Below are positions 41,027 to 52,703 of a DNA stretch of 64,000 nt, one piece after another. The DNA lies in contig JAQPZY010001405.1 of the NCBI GenBank assembly GCA_029931535.1, forward strand, positions 1,325,001 to 1,389,000. The letters are read 5' to 3'. The position numbers and the translations under genes are program-made. Position 1 is the first letter of the stretch. Every line of letters starts with the position of its first letter. This DNA comes from Margaritifera margaritifera (taxonomy: Eukaryota > Mollusca > Bivalvia > Unionida > Margaritiferidae). The notes beneath the pieces were generated by a model, which saw nothing but the letters and a program-made list of their open reading frames with translations, made no database searches and was not told the origin of the DNA.

Positions 41027-42857
41027 GTAAGCAGACGGAAGACGGAATACTCCAAGCGTATAATAGATGCGAACACCGCTACCCTCCAAAGGGGTTTTTG
41101 AGACCGTTATATCATGGATAACATTTTGAAAAATCAAGGCCTGGTCAAGATTTTCATCAGGTGAGCTGCTTGACCATGGAATATATACATGGTTATTTTA
41201 CCTTCTCGAATTTATTAGATACTGTTCATTTTCATTGTGTGAGTTTGCACTTTCCCTTTTTCGCATGTGAAGCAGAATACGAGGTCATTTCAGGTTACAT
41301 TTGACTTTCGTTGGATCAAGGACATACTAACCTCGCTATGCAGTGCGCCTTTTGTTTGTTGGCAGTGGCTAATCGGTGTAAACGTTACGCTATGTTATTG
41401 CAACCTCTGGCAGAATCCAACAAGAGAATATGCAAAGGAATCTAACATTTTTGTTTTTAATCCCACATTTTTTAATAAGAGACGCAGAGACCCTTTTAAT
41501 TTGCCATGAGACTACTGTGAGGCGCGATTCTTGCATTATTTCACTTTTCTTCCTCGTCACTGTATAGCAAAATTCTATTAACGATTCGGAAATTTGGCCT
41601 AAACAAAAAGACCTTGATCACATATCAATATGTCGAAGCAACTCCTTTGACGTGAAGGAATTTGATTTGATTGAAAAAGAAGAGGGAGTTGCTAAATTTG
41701 TTCACAAGCCAAGCGCTGATTCTGAACCGAGCAATCGATTTTGGTTGATGCTGCTGCCATGTAACAGGTCATTGCCCCAAGGATATCCGTCTGAACGACC
41801 ACTTGAAACTGTAACCTAGCCTCGGCACTTCGCCATGAACAAATTATCTCACACAGCCCCGACAACTTGTTTACAATGTGACACGTCCCAACACAAACTT
41901 GTTTTCTCAAATCCGTACGTTTAAATTCCCTTGGAATATATCCACGTATTCACAAACAACTTCCCAGGAATATTAAGAGATTATGTAATGAATTTAGTTG
42001 AAAAATAATGAAAATCCGTTTTTTCCTCTGTTGACTACAACATTTTTGACCCAGACACAGCGCGGGATATAAATAGAAATGCATTCACACGGCGCATTTG
42101 TAGCATGTGCAACTGCAACGAAATCAGTTCCGACTTGCGCAACTGCGTTGCACCACCGTGCACTTCAAAATTTATTTAAACTTGAAATTGATTGACAGGC
42201 GGCACTGGGTGCTATTTTTATCCCAGATCAATGTCTTTTGCGTTTTTCGACCGGGATATGGTCAGTTATGTAATATCTTCATTTAGAGTTTACGTGGATT
42301 TCTTTGTATCGCGGAGTTTCCAGAACTTTACTGTGATGTATGTGTATAACTCGGTTAATTTCCATAGCGTTTGACCTATATTTCTTCCATATCGTGGTGA
42401 CATGCATTTGTGATAAGCGAAACGACCACACAAAATGTAAATTTTCCATGTCTGTTCGTTTGGGGTCCCACAATTTTCAGTGATATCATTTAGAAACTGT
42501 ACTGTAGGCGCGATCTGATTCAGTTTCAGTTGGGATATTAGGAAAGAGAACTGCTAATGTCAAAGAAGCTTTGTTACAAGCCTAATGTGCCTCTGTTTTC
42601 AAATTAATTTTACGCCAAAATTAAAGGACTTTTGAGCGATGACAATCTGTAGTAAACAGTTTTCAATAAAAATACAAATTGTCTGATTTGATTACAACCG
42701 TAACCTCCCTACTCCCATCTCTTCTCTCTTTTGCTCTCTCTCTCTCTCTCTCGGACGTGAAGCACCGATAGCGAATGTCTGAAATATCACGTCTGGACAG
42801 CTGACACTAACATAAATGTGTTATATGGTGCCCCTGGTTCCAGTGATACGCTTTCGC

Positions 42858-42888
<31 letters not shown>

Positions 42889-43231
42889 AAAAAAAAAAAA
42901 AAAAAAATCAATATAATTCCAATCTATTATTTCCTTTAGATGTAATTGATAAATAACGTATAGAAGTCCAAAACTCGTGGAATATACATGCAGGATATGT
43001 CATATGTGAATACGACGTTTCGTTTATTGACCTGAACATCTGCTGTATGTCTAGGTGTAATACTTAAGCTGAAGGTCAATGATCCAGGCGCTAACCAAGC
43101 TTTTATACTTGAAAGGTTCAAAGCAGTTATTGATCACTGTTAAAGATATTAGGTGTAATTATTATCCAATATCGTGCCATAATTTGCCGTTTGTAAGGAT
43201 ATGCAAAGAATATTTCTTTCAAGTACGAGGT
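41027..43231. other. Non-coding sequence without a supported gene
   Basis: Holds a short CT run at 42735-42752 and a C11-A19 homopolymer junction at 42857-42907. Nothing else recognised. Confidence 0.4.

Positions 43232-43307
<76 letters not shown>
43232..43307. repeat. (CT)n microsatellite
   Basis: About 38 CT units. Confidence 0.97.
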
Positions 43308-43309
<2 letters not shown>

Positions 43310-44295
43310 AAGATGATAATGATGTTGTTCATGAAGATGATTAAAAAAGTTCGCAGAACTTCTTGTTTAGATTTAACATTTTTATTACGGATTTTTCTCA
43401 TCATTAACTCCTAATTTACGCTATTTATGGAGCTAACTTGGTTGCACATGCCGTTCTGTGATAAAAGTGAATACCAGTGGGAAAATACCTATGAAATAAA
43501 CTCTCTCTCTCTTTGTGGATGTAATATTTTTTTATCACGAGATTTTCCAATCAATTGTCGTTTTCGGTCTCATTGTTCGTAGCGGTAATTTGAAGATTTA
43601 AAATCTGGCCCTTGCATTACATTGGAAGTATACTAGATATATAACAACAGAACAGACAACATAGGAGGTGTATGAAAAGATAACGACCGGTACTTTCTTT
43701 GAACGATAATGTTAAAGACATTATCCGTTGTTGAATTTATTTATTAACAAAGCGTGCAATCTTGGTTTCAAACTCGTTTCCGCTGAATTGTCGATAGAAA
43801 TATTTGGAGCGAAGAGCCAGTCTCAGTCTCATTTGGAAGTGGTTCGGACCAACCTCGTTTTCTCTGCAAAAGGCGGGAGTCTTGCCAATGATGTTGAACC
43901 GAATGAAACATTCGTAATGTCACCAAATGAACATTTAAAAAGTTATCTCCATTTAGAAGGTTAACTTTAAGTTATTTTGTGATTGCAGAAGGACAGGAGC
44001 AGAAGATAAAAAATACACTTTCAATATTTTTGCCGTTAGTTCGTCAAATGGCAGCGTACACGCCCTCCAGTTCCACTTTGTCCGTTAGCTAGGCCTAACT
44101 GTAAACCGTTGGCCGCAATCTTCTTATAAGACGACACGTGGATGGTCTTTGCCATTAAGATATATGTCCATATATAATCCCTTGATTTTTTTAAGTCGGA
44201 AATTTTTGTTATTCGGGGATAGTCCAGTTCAAAATGAAAAATGTGTGGTTCCAGTAGCAACAGGGGATGATTTTTTCAGAATTATAGATTATACA
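43308..44295. other. Non-coding sequence without a supported gene
   Basis: Short CT run at 43500-43512. A 78-codon + frame at 43728-43964 has no splice or domain support. Confidence 0.4.
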
Positions 44296-45036
44296 AAAAT
44301 GGAATGTTTTATGCATAATTTGAGTGTGCAGATTTCAAAAATGAACCCATCTTTATGATATTTTTTAAAATAAATTCACAGGAAGCATTCAAACACATGT
44401 ACCGTCAACCATTTTTAATATTGATCTTGGACACTTTTTGCAAATTCTTGACGTGTTATTTCAAGCTGAAATTTGCATATTTCTTACATATGTTTATATA
44501 GAAATGTTTTGTGAACATTCAGCTTTAAGAATAAACTGACTTTTTCTATGTTTCAGGTAATTCAGAAGCCCCCCTTTGCCTTTTTATCAAGCACCCCCCT
44601 AATATTTTTGCATGAAATACTATATTTTTGAGTCATACACAAGTTGAAATTATATGTTGCTCTTAAAATGGAATGTTTTCTGCATAATTTGAATGTGCAT
44701 AATTCAAAAATAACCCATCTTTATGATATCTTTTCAAATAAATTCACAGGAAGCATTCAAACACATGAGCCATCCACCATAATGTTAATATTGGTCTTTG
44801 GTCACTTTTGGCAAATTCTTGACATCATGTTATTTCATGCTGAAAGTTGCATATTTCTTACATATGGTTATATATAAATGTTTTGTGAACATTCAGCTTC
44901 AAGAATAAATTCACTTTTTCTATGTTCCATGTATTTCTGAAGCCTTTCTGTTCCTTTTTATCATGCGCCTTCCTAACATTTTTGCATGAAATACCATAAT
45001 CATGAGTCATACACAAATTTAAATTGTATGTTACTC
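44296..45036. repeat. Two-copy tandem duplication, about 370 bases, diverged
   Basis: AAAATGGAATGTTTT followed by TGCATAATTTGA at 44296 recurs at 44666. Similarity continues through AATAAATTCACAGGAAGCAT, the TGTTTTGTGAACATTCAGCTT block and the GAGTCATACACAA end. Identity is roughly 80-85 percent by eye, so it is old compared with the 2.4 kb duplication. Confidence 0.9.
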
Positions 45037-45654
45037 TTAAAAGCAATAGTGCAAATGCATTACAGTGTTCTTGTACATATATACATTGATCTGAAATCAC
45101 ACTTTATTAAATAACAATTGCCATTTTAGAATTTAGTTATGATAAGATATTTTTGGTCAGTTTTCATATCTATAAAATGAAATCAATGACAAAAAAAGCA
45201 AACAAACATAAAAATAACTTACTTTGAATACTTCCATAATTCTACTTCTGGCACTGAGTTGCTTGTCAAGAAATAGTTATGATTATGTTTTTGTTTAAAT
45301 AGAGAAATGCTACAGATCGATTTTCTGTTCTTTATGATGACAATATTCATATTGATATTCAAAAAAAATGGCATGAAATGAATTTGTTTTCATTCTTCAA
45401 AATTCTGAAAAATTGTTGAACTTTTACCTCTTTTTTGCCCCTATTAAAGATGAACATTTTAATTTGAATACCATTGTCTCTAGATAAGAATCGTACCTAG
45501 AGCAGATGACCTGACATTGATAATATCTTAGTGATTACAATCACGTACATATTATCAATATCATTATCAGTATCATCCGTCGAGTCTCTAACCTCGAAAA
45601 TACATTACACAACAAAAGTTGTACCAAACTTTTGTCATAAATTTGGTATAATGA
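45037..45654. other. AT-rich spacer
   Basis: No gene or element recognised. Confidence 0.4.
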
Positions 45655-45923
45655 ATGACAATACGTTTGTATAATCTGATTCCTTGGTATAAATGTCTGC
45701 CCGTTCATAAAATCAAGCTTTCGTGTGTTTTTGAACTCAATTTATGTCGTATTGTTGTCATCGTTTACATTTTGTATGTACCCATGTGCCCGGAAGAGTT
45801 ACCATTCTTGCTGGCATGGGTGACCTTAAAAAAAGACGTAATTCGTTGGTTTTCCGAAAATATTCGCACACATTTTACCATTATTGTAAAAAGAACTCCA
45901 AAGTATTTAAAAAGTAGGCGTAG
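45655..45923 (+). CDS. Candidate 5' coding exon of the 45-53 kb gene model
   Basis: An ATG opens 89 codons that end as CGT AG before a GTGAGC donor (exit phase 2). This phase fits the entry of the next candidate exon at 46462, where the joined codon AGT would give Ser. The N-terminal half has a hydrophobic stretch of about 12 residues (RIVVIVYILYVP) followed by CPEELPFLLAWVTLKKDVIR and a basic end. One membrane span is possible. No domain is recognised. The start is the least certain part of the model; the real exon may be shorter or absent. Confidence 0.25.
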
Positions 45924-46331
45924 GTGAGCGTATATGTTCGTTTATTCAGTTTTTCAGCATTTTGAAAAATTCGGTTTTCGTTTATTTTCGCCGAATATGT
46001 TGTAGAAAAGGCCCAATGTCATATACGCTAAATATAGACATTTGACCTGTCAACCATGAATATATTCGGATATAATAATGTCGGCTTTTTAAATAGGAAT
46101 GCGGAGAAAGTACCAGGTGTAATGAGGTTGACATTTTGAAAAATTGTTAATCTTGATCGCCAGTGCCCTCTAGTGGCAGCGCCTGTTGCTAGTTCCAGTA
46201 ACGGTGTGAACAGAAAAATAGGGTAGAAGGTCGGTACTAATTTTTTAAAATATTTTTTAATGACTTTTTTTGTAATCCATGTCGTGTTCGTTCATGTCAA
46301 CATTTTCAGTCAAAAGTTACCGTTTCCATTG

Positions 46332-46361
46332 AAAAACCGGGCGTGGTCGATACCGGTTTTT
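46332..46361. repeat. Perfect 9-base hairpin
   Basis: AAAAACCGG and CCGGTTTTT are separated by 12 bases. Confidence 0.7.
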
Positions 46362-46461
46362 TTATGTTGCATATCTGATAAATAAAATTACAAGCTCGGG
46401 GGCATTAAAATAAGGTAGGTGGGGTTACCGGAAACACACATTTTATTCTTTGGCCTAATAG

Positions 46462-46517
46462 TAGTCCAGAAGGAAGCAAACCATCAGTACCACTACCATC
46501 ACCACTAGAACAAGCAA
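46462..46517 (+). CDS. Candidate internal exon (proline/serine-rich linker)
   Basis: Acceptor TTCTTTGGCCTAATAG, then one base, 18 codons and one base before a GTGAAG donor: entry phase 2, exit phase 1. The peptide is SPEGSKPSVPLPSPLEQA, a disordered Pro/Ser-rich linker. Its exit base A joins the AT of the next candidate exon to give Asn. It is supported mostly by phase agreement on both sides and by its non-random composition. Confidence 0.4.
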
Positions 46518-46851
46518 GTGAAGAAAGCACCAGAATACTTTAGCTTCGTTTGTAAAATAGGGTCACTAAGGAATATTTGTGGAAAACTACAGCAGGAATG
46601 TGTAGACAAATTTATGACATCGCAACATATAGATGGTGTTTTTGGTTCTGAGATAATTTCTTTGCATGTTCTGAAAAGGATGTACTGAACTATATTCAAA
46701 AAAATTGTATGCATTTGATCCAGTTTAAATTGGAACTAATTTTAACATTGGTATGAAAGTCAGCATCAGAAAACCAAACATTATTGTCAGATGAAACATT
46801 TTTCTCCCAAAATTCTTTAAATTTTTAAAACTCTGCTTACTTACTTGGCAG

Positions 46852-46916
46852 ATAAATCTCCGACTGAAACAGCACCCAATGCAAATCGCACTGAACTGCC
46901 AACATTTTCAACATGG
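46852..46916 (+). CDS. Candidate internal exon
   Basis: Acceptor CTTACTTACTTGGCAG, then two bases and 21 codons, ending in TGG before a GTAAGA donor: entry phase 1, exit phase 0. The peptide is KSPTETAPNANRTELPTFST followed by Trp, again a Ser/Thr/Pro-rich linker that could precede a folded domain. Both splice sites are good, and the phases match the neighbouring candidates at 46462 and 47609. Of the candidate exons in this model, this has the strongest pair of splice sites. Confidence 0.45.
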
Positions 46917-47608
46917 GTAAGACTGGCCATGTGGTCACATGATTCTGTGACAGGTGGATATAGTCTATTTGAAACTTTCTGCCGATTTGCCTCGTTATAA
47001 AACATGCTGCTGTTAAAATCTTGATTTGTGATTTATTTTATATATTGGTTAGCATACCTGCTATTCCCAGACAGTGTTGGGGGTTTTTGAGACTCAAAAA
47101 GTGTGTTTTGAGGTTCTAAGCAGGGCTGGCGCAAGGGTATTTGGCCCCCTAGGTAAACAGGTGACTGCCTAGTGGTTAAACTGTCCCTGGTCCTGGGGTG
47201 GGTGGTTGGGATCAGTGCACGTGATCCCAAAAAGTGATGTCGTCCAATTGAGAATAAGAATGTTTTCATATAAGGCTATACAAAATGATTGGAAATTCAA
47301 ATCTGAATAAAAGAAAATAACTTGTCCATTTTCTTTAAAGCATTTAATATACTTTCAAAGAAAAAATAGTTGGTAGACTTAGCATTGTCAAATATCATCA
47401 CTACACACATACACATGTGCAAACACTCACATAATCATAACCACACTGACATTAAATAAAAACATACTCCAAGTTTCTGTCTTTAAAATCCATTGTATGG
47501 CTAAATAAGGGTTAATTACATGCATTCTTTACTGCTCTAATAGTTTAGTAGTTGGTGGGGTTTGAAGGTAATCAAAGTGTCATTTGTGTTCATCTTTGCA
47601 CTCATTAG

Positions 47609-47851
47609 AGAGTGGATGGTACTGTTCATCAAACTTCCATGCTGGATTCTCTGACTGAATTCTGGTCAGAACATAATGTTAGCATTGTCAGAGCTGTACC
47701 AGATGCAGTTTGGCCACAACAAGATATGCTTGTCTTTATAAAAAAAAAGAAAATATACATTACATTAGGGACTGACCATTTCATTAGGAAAGGGGAGGGG
47801 AGGAGGAGGGAGGCAATATTTTCAAGCTTAATGGAGGGGGGGTCCTTACAG
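47609..47851 (+). CDS. Candidate internal exon, folded-domain start
   Basis: After the acceptor CTTTGCACTCATTAG the frame opens in phase 0 with RVDGTVHQTSMLDSLTEF and continues with WSEHNVSIVRAVPDAVWPQQ. It stays open for 81 codons to a CAG/GTAATA donor, phase 0. The first 48 codons look like real protein. The last 33, with a Lys run and a Gly/Arg-rich stretch encoded by a G/A-rich tract, do not, so the true donor may lie earlier or the exon may be damaged. I do not recognise the family. Confidence 0.42.
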
Positions 47852-48950
47852 GTAATACAGCAGTATTAAATGCCTGTCCTGTATGGGTGTTAACGCAATC
47901 TGTTTATCAACACAAATCAACTGTGTAAACATGAATGTGTGCTTATTATTGTATTTCATTCAATCTATTTCATGCCTAAAATCATCCTGAAAAGCATGGG
48001 TCGATTAATAGTTGGTATTTTAACAAGATTAAGATAAATGAAAATAAAGAAAACTAATCAGAATGTATGATTCAGCCTGTCGAATTTGTTCTGGTTTGTC
48101 CCAATGTTACATACAAGTAGTGTTGCTATGTCGATGGATGTCATACACGCCAGATTGACTAATGTTGATGTGGTGTTTGCAGTATGTGCAAAGAATGAAA
48201 TGCTCCCCCTTGCTGTTGTGCTTCACAAAGTCAAACTCCGTAAACCAGGAGTTCTGAAATTTAGTTTTGCGCGGCTTTGCTGATAGCTGTTTACTGAATC
48301 ACAGGAAATGAACTTTGACATTTTGCCTTCAAAAATGAATCATACTTTAACCCTATTCCGACAACTGAAATAATCATGCTTTGCGTTTAATATATGGAGT
48401 AAAATGAGACTTGAAAGAGATGTCGCTGCTGTTCACAAACTTACCAATAATCTTCCATAAAGATGGCTTAAACATTTTTATTCAAGGCAATAATGTGTAA
48501 TAACTTTTGTTCTTCAACACACATCTTTTTGATTTACTTATAACTTAAAATGAATTTGGTTGTTCCACTTTGTGAACTTTACTTATGCAAATTAGCCTAA
48601 ATGGCTCCCCCAAAGCAGTCGTCAAAGGACTTAATACATCACCCTAGCTATTGCCATCCAATTAAGTACCTTTTAATTGACAATTAACTGTATAAACTGC
48701 CTCAAGGATAGTTTTACATGAGCTCTAAGCAAGATTTTACTGTTTATACATGCTACATTTTATGGGCATATATTGAGGTGGTGTTTTTTGTTGTTGTTGA
48801 GGATTACTGAAAATCATGTTTTTCGAAACACGACAGTGTTGGGGGGGTTTGGGAGGAAAAAATAGTGTTTTTAGCATGACATGTCATGTTATGGCAGGTA
48901 TGGATTAGGAAATAAAATTTGATTTGGAAGTAAATATGTTTAGTTTGCAG

Positions 48951-49071
48951 AAATTTGCACAACAACACTCCAGTGTTGCACCAAGGATCCCCCTGCCCTC
49001 CAGACTTAGGGGAAATGCAAAATTTCAAAGGGACAAAGAAATACTTGATAGTATTTATTGCACTAGTAGTG
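48951..49071 (+). CDS. Candidate internal exon
   Basis: Acceptor ATGTTTAGTTTGCAG, then 40 codons and one base before a GTAAAA donor: entry phase 0, exit phase 1. The peptide begins KFAQQHSSVAPRIPLPSRLR and continues with a charged FQRDKEILDSIY stretch. The exit base G joins AC of the 52642 exon to give Asp. The donor is only moderate. A further open frame at 48086-48283 lies between this and the previous candidate but does not fit in phase. Confidence 0.35.
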
Positions 49072-49168
49072 GTAAAATGAAATATGACACTTATTTTTGC
49101 ATAGACAGTTTTGCCACCTTAATGTTGCCTTCTGCACTCACTATCATCTTCTCCATGGAAATTTACAC

Positions 49169-49362
49169 GTTTGTTTGTTTGTTAGTTTGGTGTTTTACGG
49201 CACAGCAACACAAGTAGGTTGTTTAGTGCCAAGGTAATTGGAGTAAAGTACCTTGCCCAAGGACACACCACTGTAGCTGACCCAGGCTGGTCCAGTGGTA
49301 GGATTCGAACCAGCACCCTTTTGGTCGTGAGTCTGGCACGCTAACCACTGAGCCACTACACT
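49169..49362 (-). mobile_element. tRNA-derived SINE
   Basis: On the minus strand a tRNA-like head carries an A box (TGGCTCAGTGGTTAGC, 49340-49355) and a B box (GGTTCGAATCC, 49301-49311). It is followed by a central block with TCCTTGGGCAAGGTACTTTA, similar to the core shared by several animal SINE groups. The element ends in an (AAAC)n tail. No clear target-site duplication was found. It lies in a putative intron, opposite to the candidate gene. Confidence 0.85.
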
Positions 49363-49917
49363 ATTGTAATAAATGTTTTTGTCAAGTGCTCAAGTAGCCT
49401 ATTAAAAAGAGCTGTAATATTAAATTTTCTCTTCTTGATCTTGCTCTCATTTAACATTATTAAATCATTATCTGTCAGTGTTTATTATAATAATTCTTAT
49501 TTTTTTAAAATTATTTTTGTTTTCAAACTAATAATTCATTGAATAAATTCCAAACTTTATTTCTGACAGTTTTTCACCCAAGAGTTTAAACTCCCATTGA
49601 AAATACATTACACTATGGGCTGTCATTGACTTTGTACTGAAACTCGGCAGACTACCTCAAACCTTGAAAAAAACGATTGGCAAATATATTTTAAAATCCA
49701 AATTAATTGCCATCAGACAGATGTGCACTAAAGAATAATAGATGGATTTGATAATTTTTCCTGATGAAAAAGTGTGCACAGACGGTATGACTTGCTGGAC
49801 ATTGCATACAAAATTGTAGGAAACTCATGATCCCATGTTCAAGGTGCAAAACTGGCACTCATTACCACAACAATGTCATACAGGCCAGGGCCTGAAAATT
49901 TCATTTCGGACTTGCTG
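49363..49917. other. AT-rich intronic or intergenic sequence
   Basis: Nothing recognised apart from a GGGCCTGAAAATTT block at the right edge that is echoed in inverted orientation near 51222-51231. Confidence 0.4.
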
Positions 49918-50290
49918 GTCCAGGACTAGTAGGATCTTTCATTGCCCAGGTCCGCATAAACCAATCAATAGTCCAGGACCAGTAGGATCTTTCATTGCCC
50001 AGGTCCGCATAAACCAATCAATAGTCCAGGACCAGTAGGATCTTACATTGCCCAGGTCCACATAAGCCAATTATTAGTCCAAGACCAGTAGGATCCTACA
50101 CTGCCCAGGTCTGCATAAGCCAATTATTAGTCCAGGACCAGTAAGATCCTACACTGCCCAGGTCTGCATAAGCCAATTAGTAGTCCTGGACCAGTAAGAT
50201 CCTACACTGCCCAGGTCCGCATAAACCGATCATTAGTCCAGGACCAGTAGGATCCTACACCGCCCAGGTCTGCATAAACCAATTATTGGT
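49918..50290. repeat. Minisatellite, 53 base unit, 7 copies
   Basis: CCAGGACCAGTAGGATC and GCCCAGGTCYGCATAA recur with AGGATC starts at 49931, 49984 and 50037 and at 53-base steps to 50249. The first three copies are more alike than the last four. The unit is GC-rich for this region. Confidence 0.95.
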
Positions 50291-52641
50291 TCAGCAACTA
50301 AGCCTAAAGATACAATATTTACTATAGTGGATAGAACATAAAGAAATTGCAGAAAAATTTAAAAAAATTAATGCAAACTAAAATTTCAGACATCTACATA
50401 CTGTATTGCTCATTGAATCATAAATCATAAATTATTTATTTTGTGGTTTTTTTCCTATTTATTTATTTATTCAATTACTAGAAATATAAGAAAATGATAT
50501 ATTTACACTTACCATGATTCATGATTTTCAGAAATCTGCTTAGCATCAAAGTTTTTCTTTAAGATTTTATCGTGAAAATCTGAAACTTTGCAGCAAAATA
50601 TTTACTTTCATTGTATTTTTTCCTAATATTTATTACATCCAGTGATCAAGTAAGAAAGGGGTCAGCACCTTTCTCACTTCACTTCACATGAAGAAGAATG
50701 CATAGTCCTCTATTTATTTTTATTGTAGTTACCATCCTTTTAATTTTTGGTACATTTGCCATCCTTTTAATTTTTGGTACATTTGCCATCCTGCAGTGCA
50801 ACAGGTACTGCACTATTTGTTGCAGGCAAAGTCCCCATGCTTGATTTTGGCCAGCTGATAAATCAGTACTTAAACTTGTCTAGAACATTTGGTATGCCCA
50901 TAGAGTAGATGCTTGATTTTAGCAGAGGTTGAGGAAAGACAAACGTTTGATTGACAAAGATCAAGCTTAGACTGCTGCTCCATGTATTGGTCGCTAAATT
51001 TGCAGATTTTTGATGATATTATAATACCATTGATAGATTTCGCTACCATCATCACACTTATATGACACTTTCAGAAGTTTTAAGAATTAAACAGCACATT
51101 GTATTCACTTTATTGGAACAATAACAAAATATTAAAGGTCCAGTGAGCTAGTGTTGATAATATATGCCCGGTCTGCAGCCCAAAAAGATCAGTCCCAGAC
51201 CTTGGACCACCATAATTTTCAGGCCCTGCAGGCATACCCAGTGTACATGATTGTGTGACCAGTCTTGCCTGTGTTCAGAATGCTAGTTTTAATGCGATTT
51301 CCATTTGGGATTTAGCTGCATAGAAAGTAAGCATAACTTTGAAAATTGAAAGAATTTGTGAGAAAAATGGCTCATCCAAGAAAAACTTTTGGTTTTCATA
51401 TGTAGACTTTTATTTCAGCGTTGAAATTAGTTTGAAAATTAACCGGGCCAAATGCCTACAATTTTCCCAAATATACTAATTAGAACCTGCAAAGAGATTT
51501 TGATTAGGGCATTTAAAGTTTGGTTAAATATGGTCCAAATACACTAGCTACGACAGCACTTCAGGTCTTGTGTAAGAAGCACCATACAGTGCTTGCCCAT
51601 GTAACTTCACGCAAGAGCTATAGCAAATATGATATAACATGAGAGGTAAGATTTTCTGATCCCTTACATATACAAGTCTCTGATTTGACAAAATAAATAC
51701 TACCACTACTACAGTAGACTTTACAAGTGTGTAACACAAATGAACCATTTGTCAGCCTTTAACTATGCAAATGACAAACTTGTTTTAAATGTTCAGGTTC
51801 AAATGTGAACGAGGCACCAACCCAAAAATGGGGGTGGAGGACCCTGGGATTTGTTTGGGAAAAAACTTTTCTGTCACATTTTTGCAGGAAGAGAAAGGAA
51901 GAAACCCACCTTCCTATCTGTCTATTATGCCCAGTATTATTTGTTCAAAAATTTTCTTTGATGAGAAACAATAAATATTGCATGTGAAAGGAAATCCTTG
52001 TCCCTTTTTACAGTGGGAATGAAAATTGTGTTGTGCCCAACAACATTATTACAGTTTTTTAAAAAGTTTTTGAAGTTTGACAAAATTTTTGTTGGGATAT
52101 ATTTATCTGGAAGTTTGTAACTCTTGTGAGTTACATAACTGTCAGATTTTGCTGATATGTGAACAATAGCTTTGTATCACAGCTAATGTCTTAATAATGG
52201 AATACATTTTTGCAGTGTTTCCAGGATAGCCAGTAGGCATGGTAGAAAGTCTGCCTACTATACCCTTAAATCATGGCTTAAGTTTTGAAAAATGATGTAA
52301 TTAAACTACACTGATTTCCAATAATTTCATCTTGAAAGTTCAGTAGTTTTGAAAAATTACAATTTAGTTCTTATGTTGTATGATGTTTATCATGATACAG
52401 GCAGAGTTTCTATCAGAATTTCAGCACTGTGAGTCCTTTCAAGATTCCCAATGTTATACATGCAGCACTTTAAAAAAAAAGAGTCCCAACCAGATTTTTA
52501 CACATTTTAGAGAGCCAGGGACTCCCCCGATAGGGTACAAGAGAAACCATATATGGGGGTGATGATGCAAATAATGTGTCTAAATTTTGTTGGTTTAAAC
52601 CTGCAATATATTTGAATTGCCTTTTTTTTATATACTTGCAG
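50291..52641. other. AT-rich sequence, putative intron
   Basis: No supported exon. A 23-base duplication (TTTTAATTTTTGGTACATTTGCCATCC type) lies near 50736-50791. Open frames at 51789-51987 are in conflicting frames. Confidence 0.35.
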
Positions 52642-52703
52642 ACAAAAAAGGGGAAATTGTTATCCATGTAACTCAAGAATGGGAAAGGTCAACAATTGAA
52701 TAA
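52642..52703 (+). CDS. Candidate terminal coding exon
   Basis: A strong acceptor (CTTTTTTTTATATACTTGCAG) is followed by two bases that complete Asp, then KKGEIVIHVTQEWERSTIE and a TAA stop. Entry phase 1 matches the exit of the 48951 candidate. A GTAAGT donor lies five bases after the stop, so an alternative is that this is not the last exon and the stop is a frame error. Confidence 0.35.

Noticed and set aside
48076..48283. Further exon of the 45-53 kb gene with an acceptor at 48075
   Set aside because: The longest frame needs entry phase 1 and does not join the 47609 exon (exit phase 0). The phase-0 frame stops after 14 codons.
49300..49362. Stand-alone tRNA gene on the minus strand
   Set aside because: A and B boxes are present, but the acceptor stem is imperfect and the sequence continues into a SINE core and tail.
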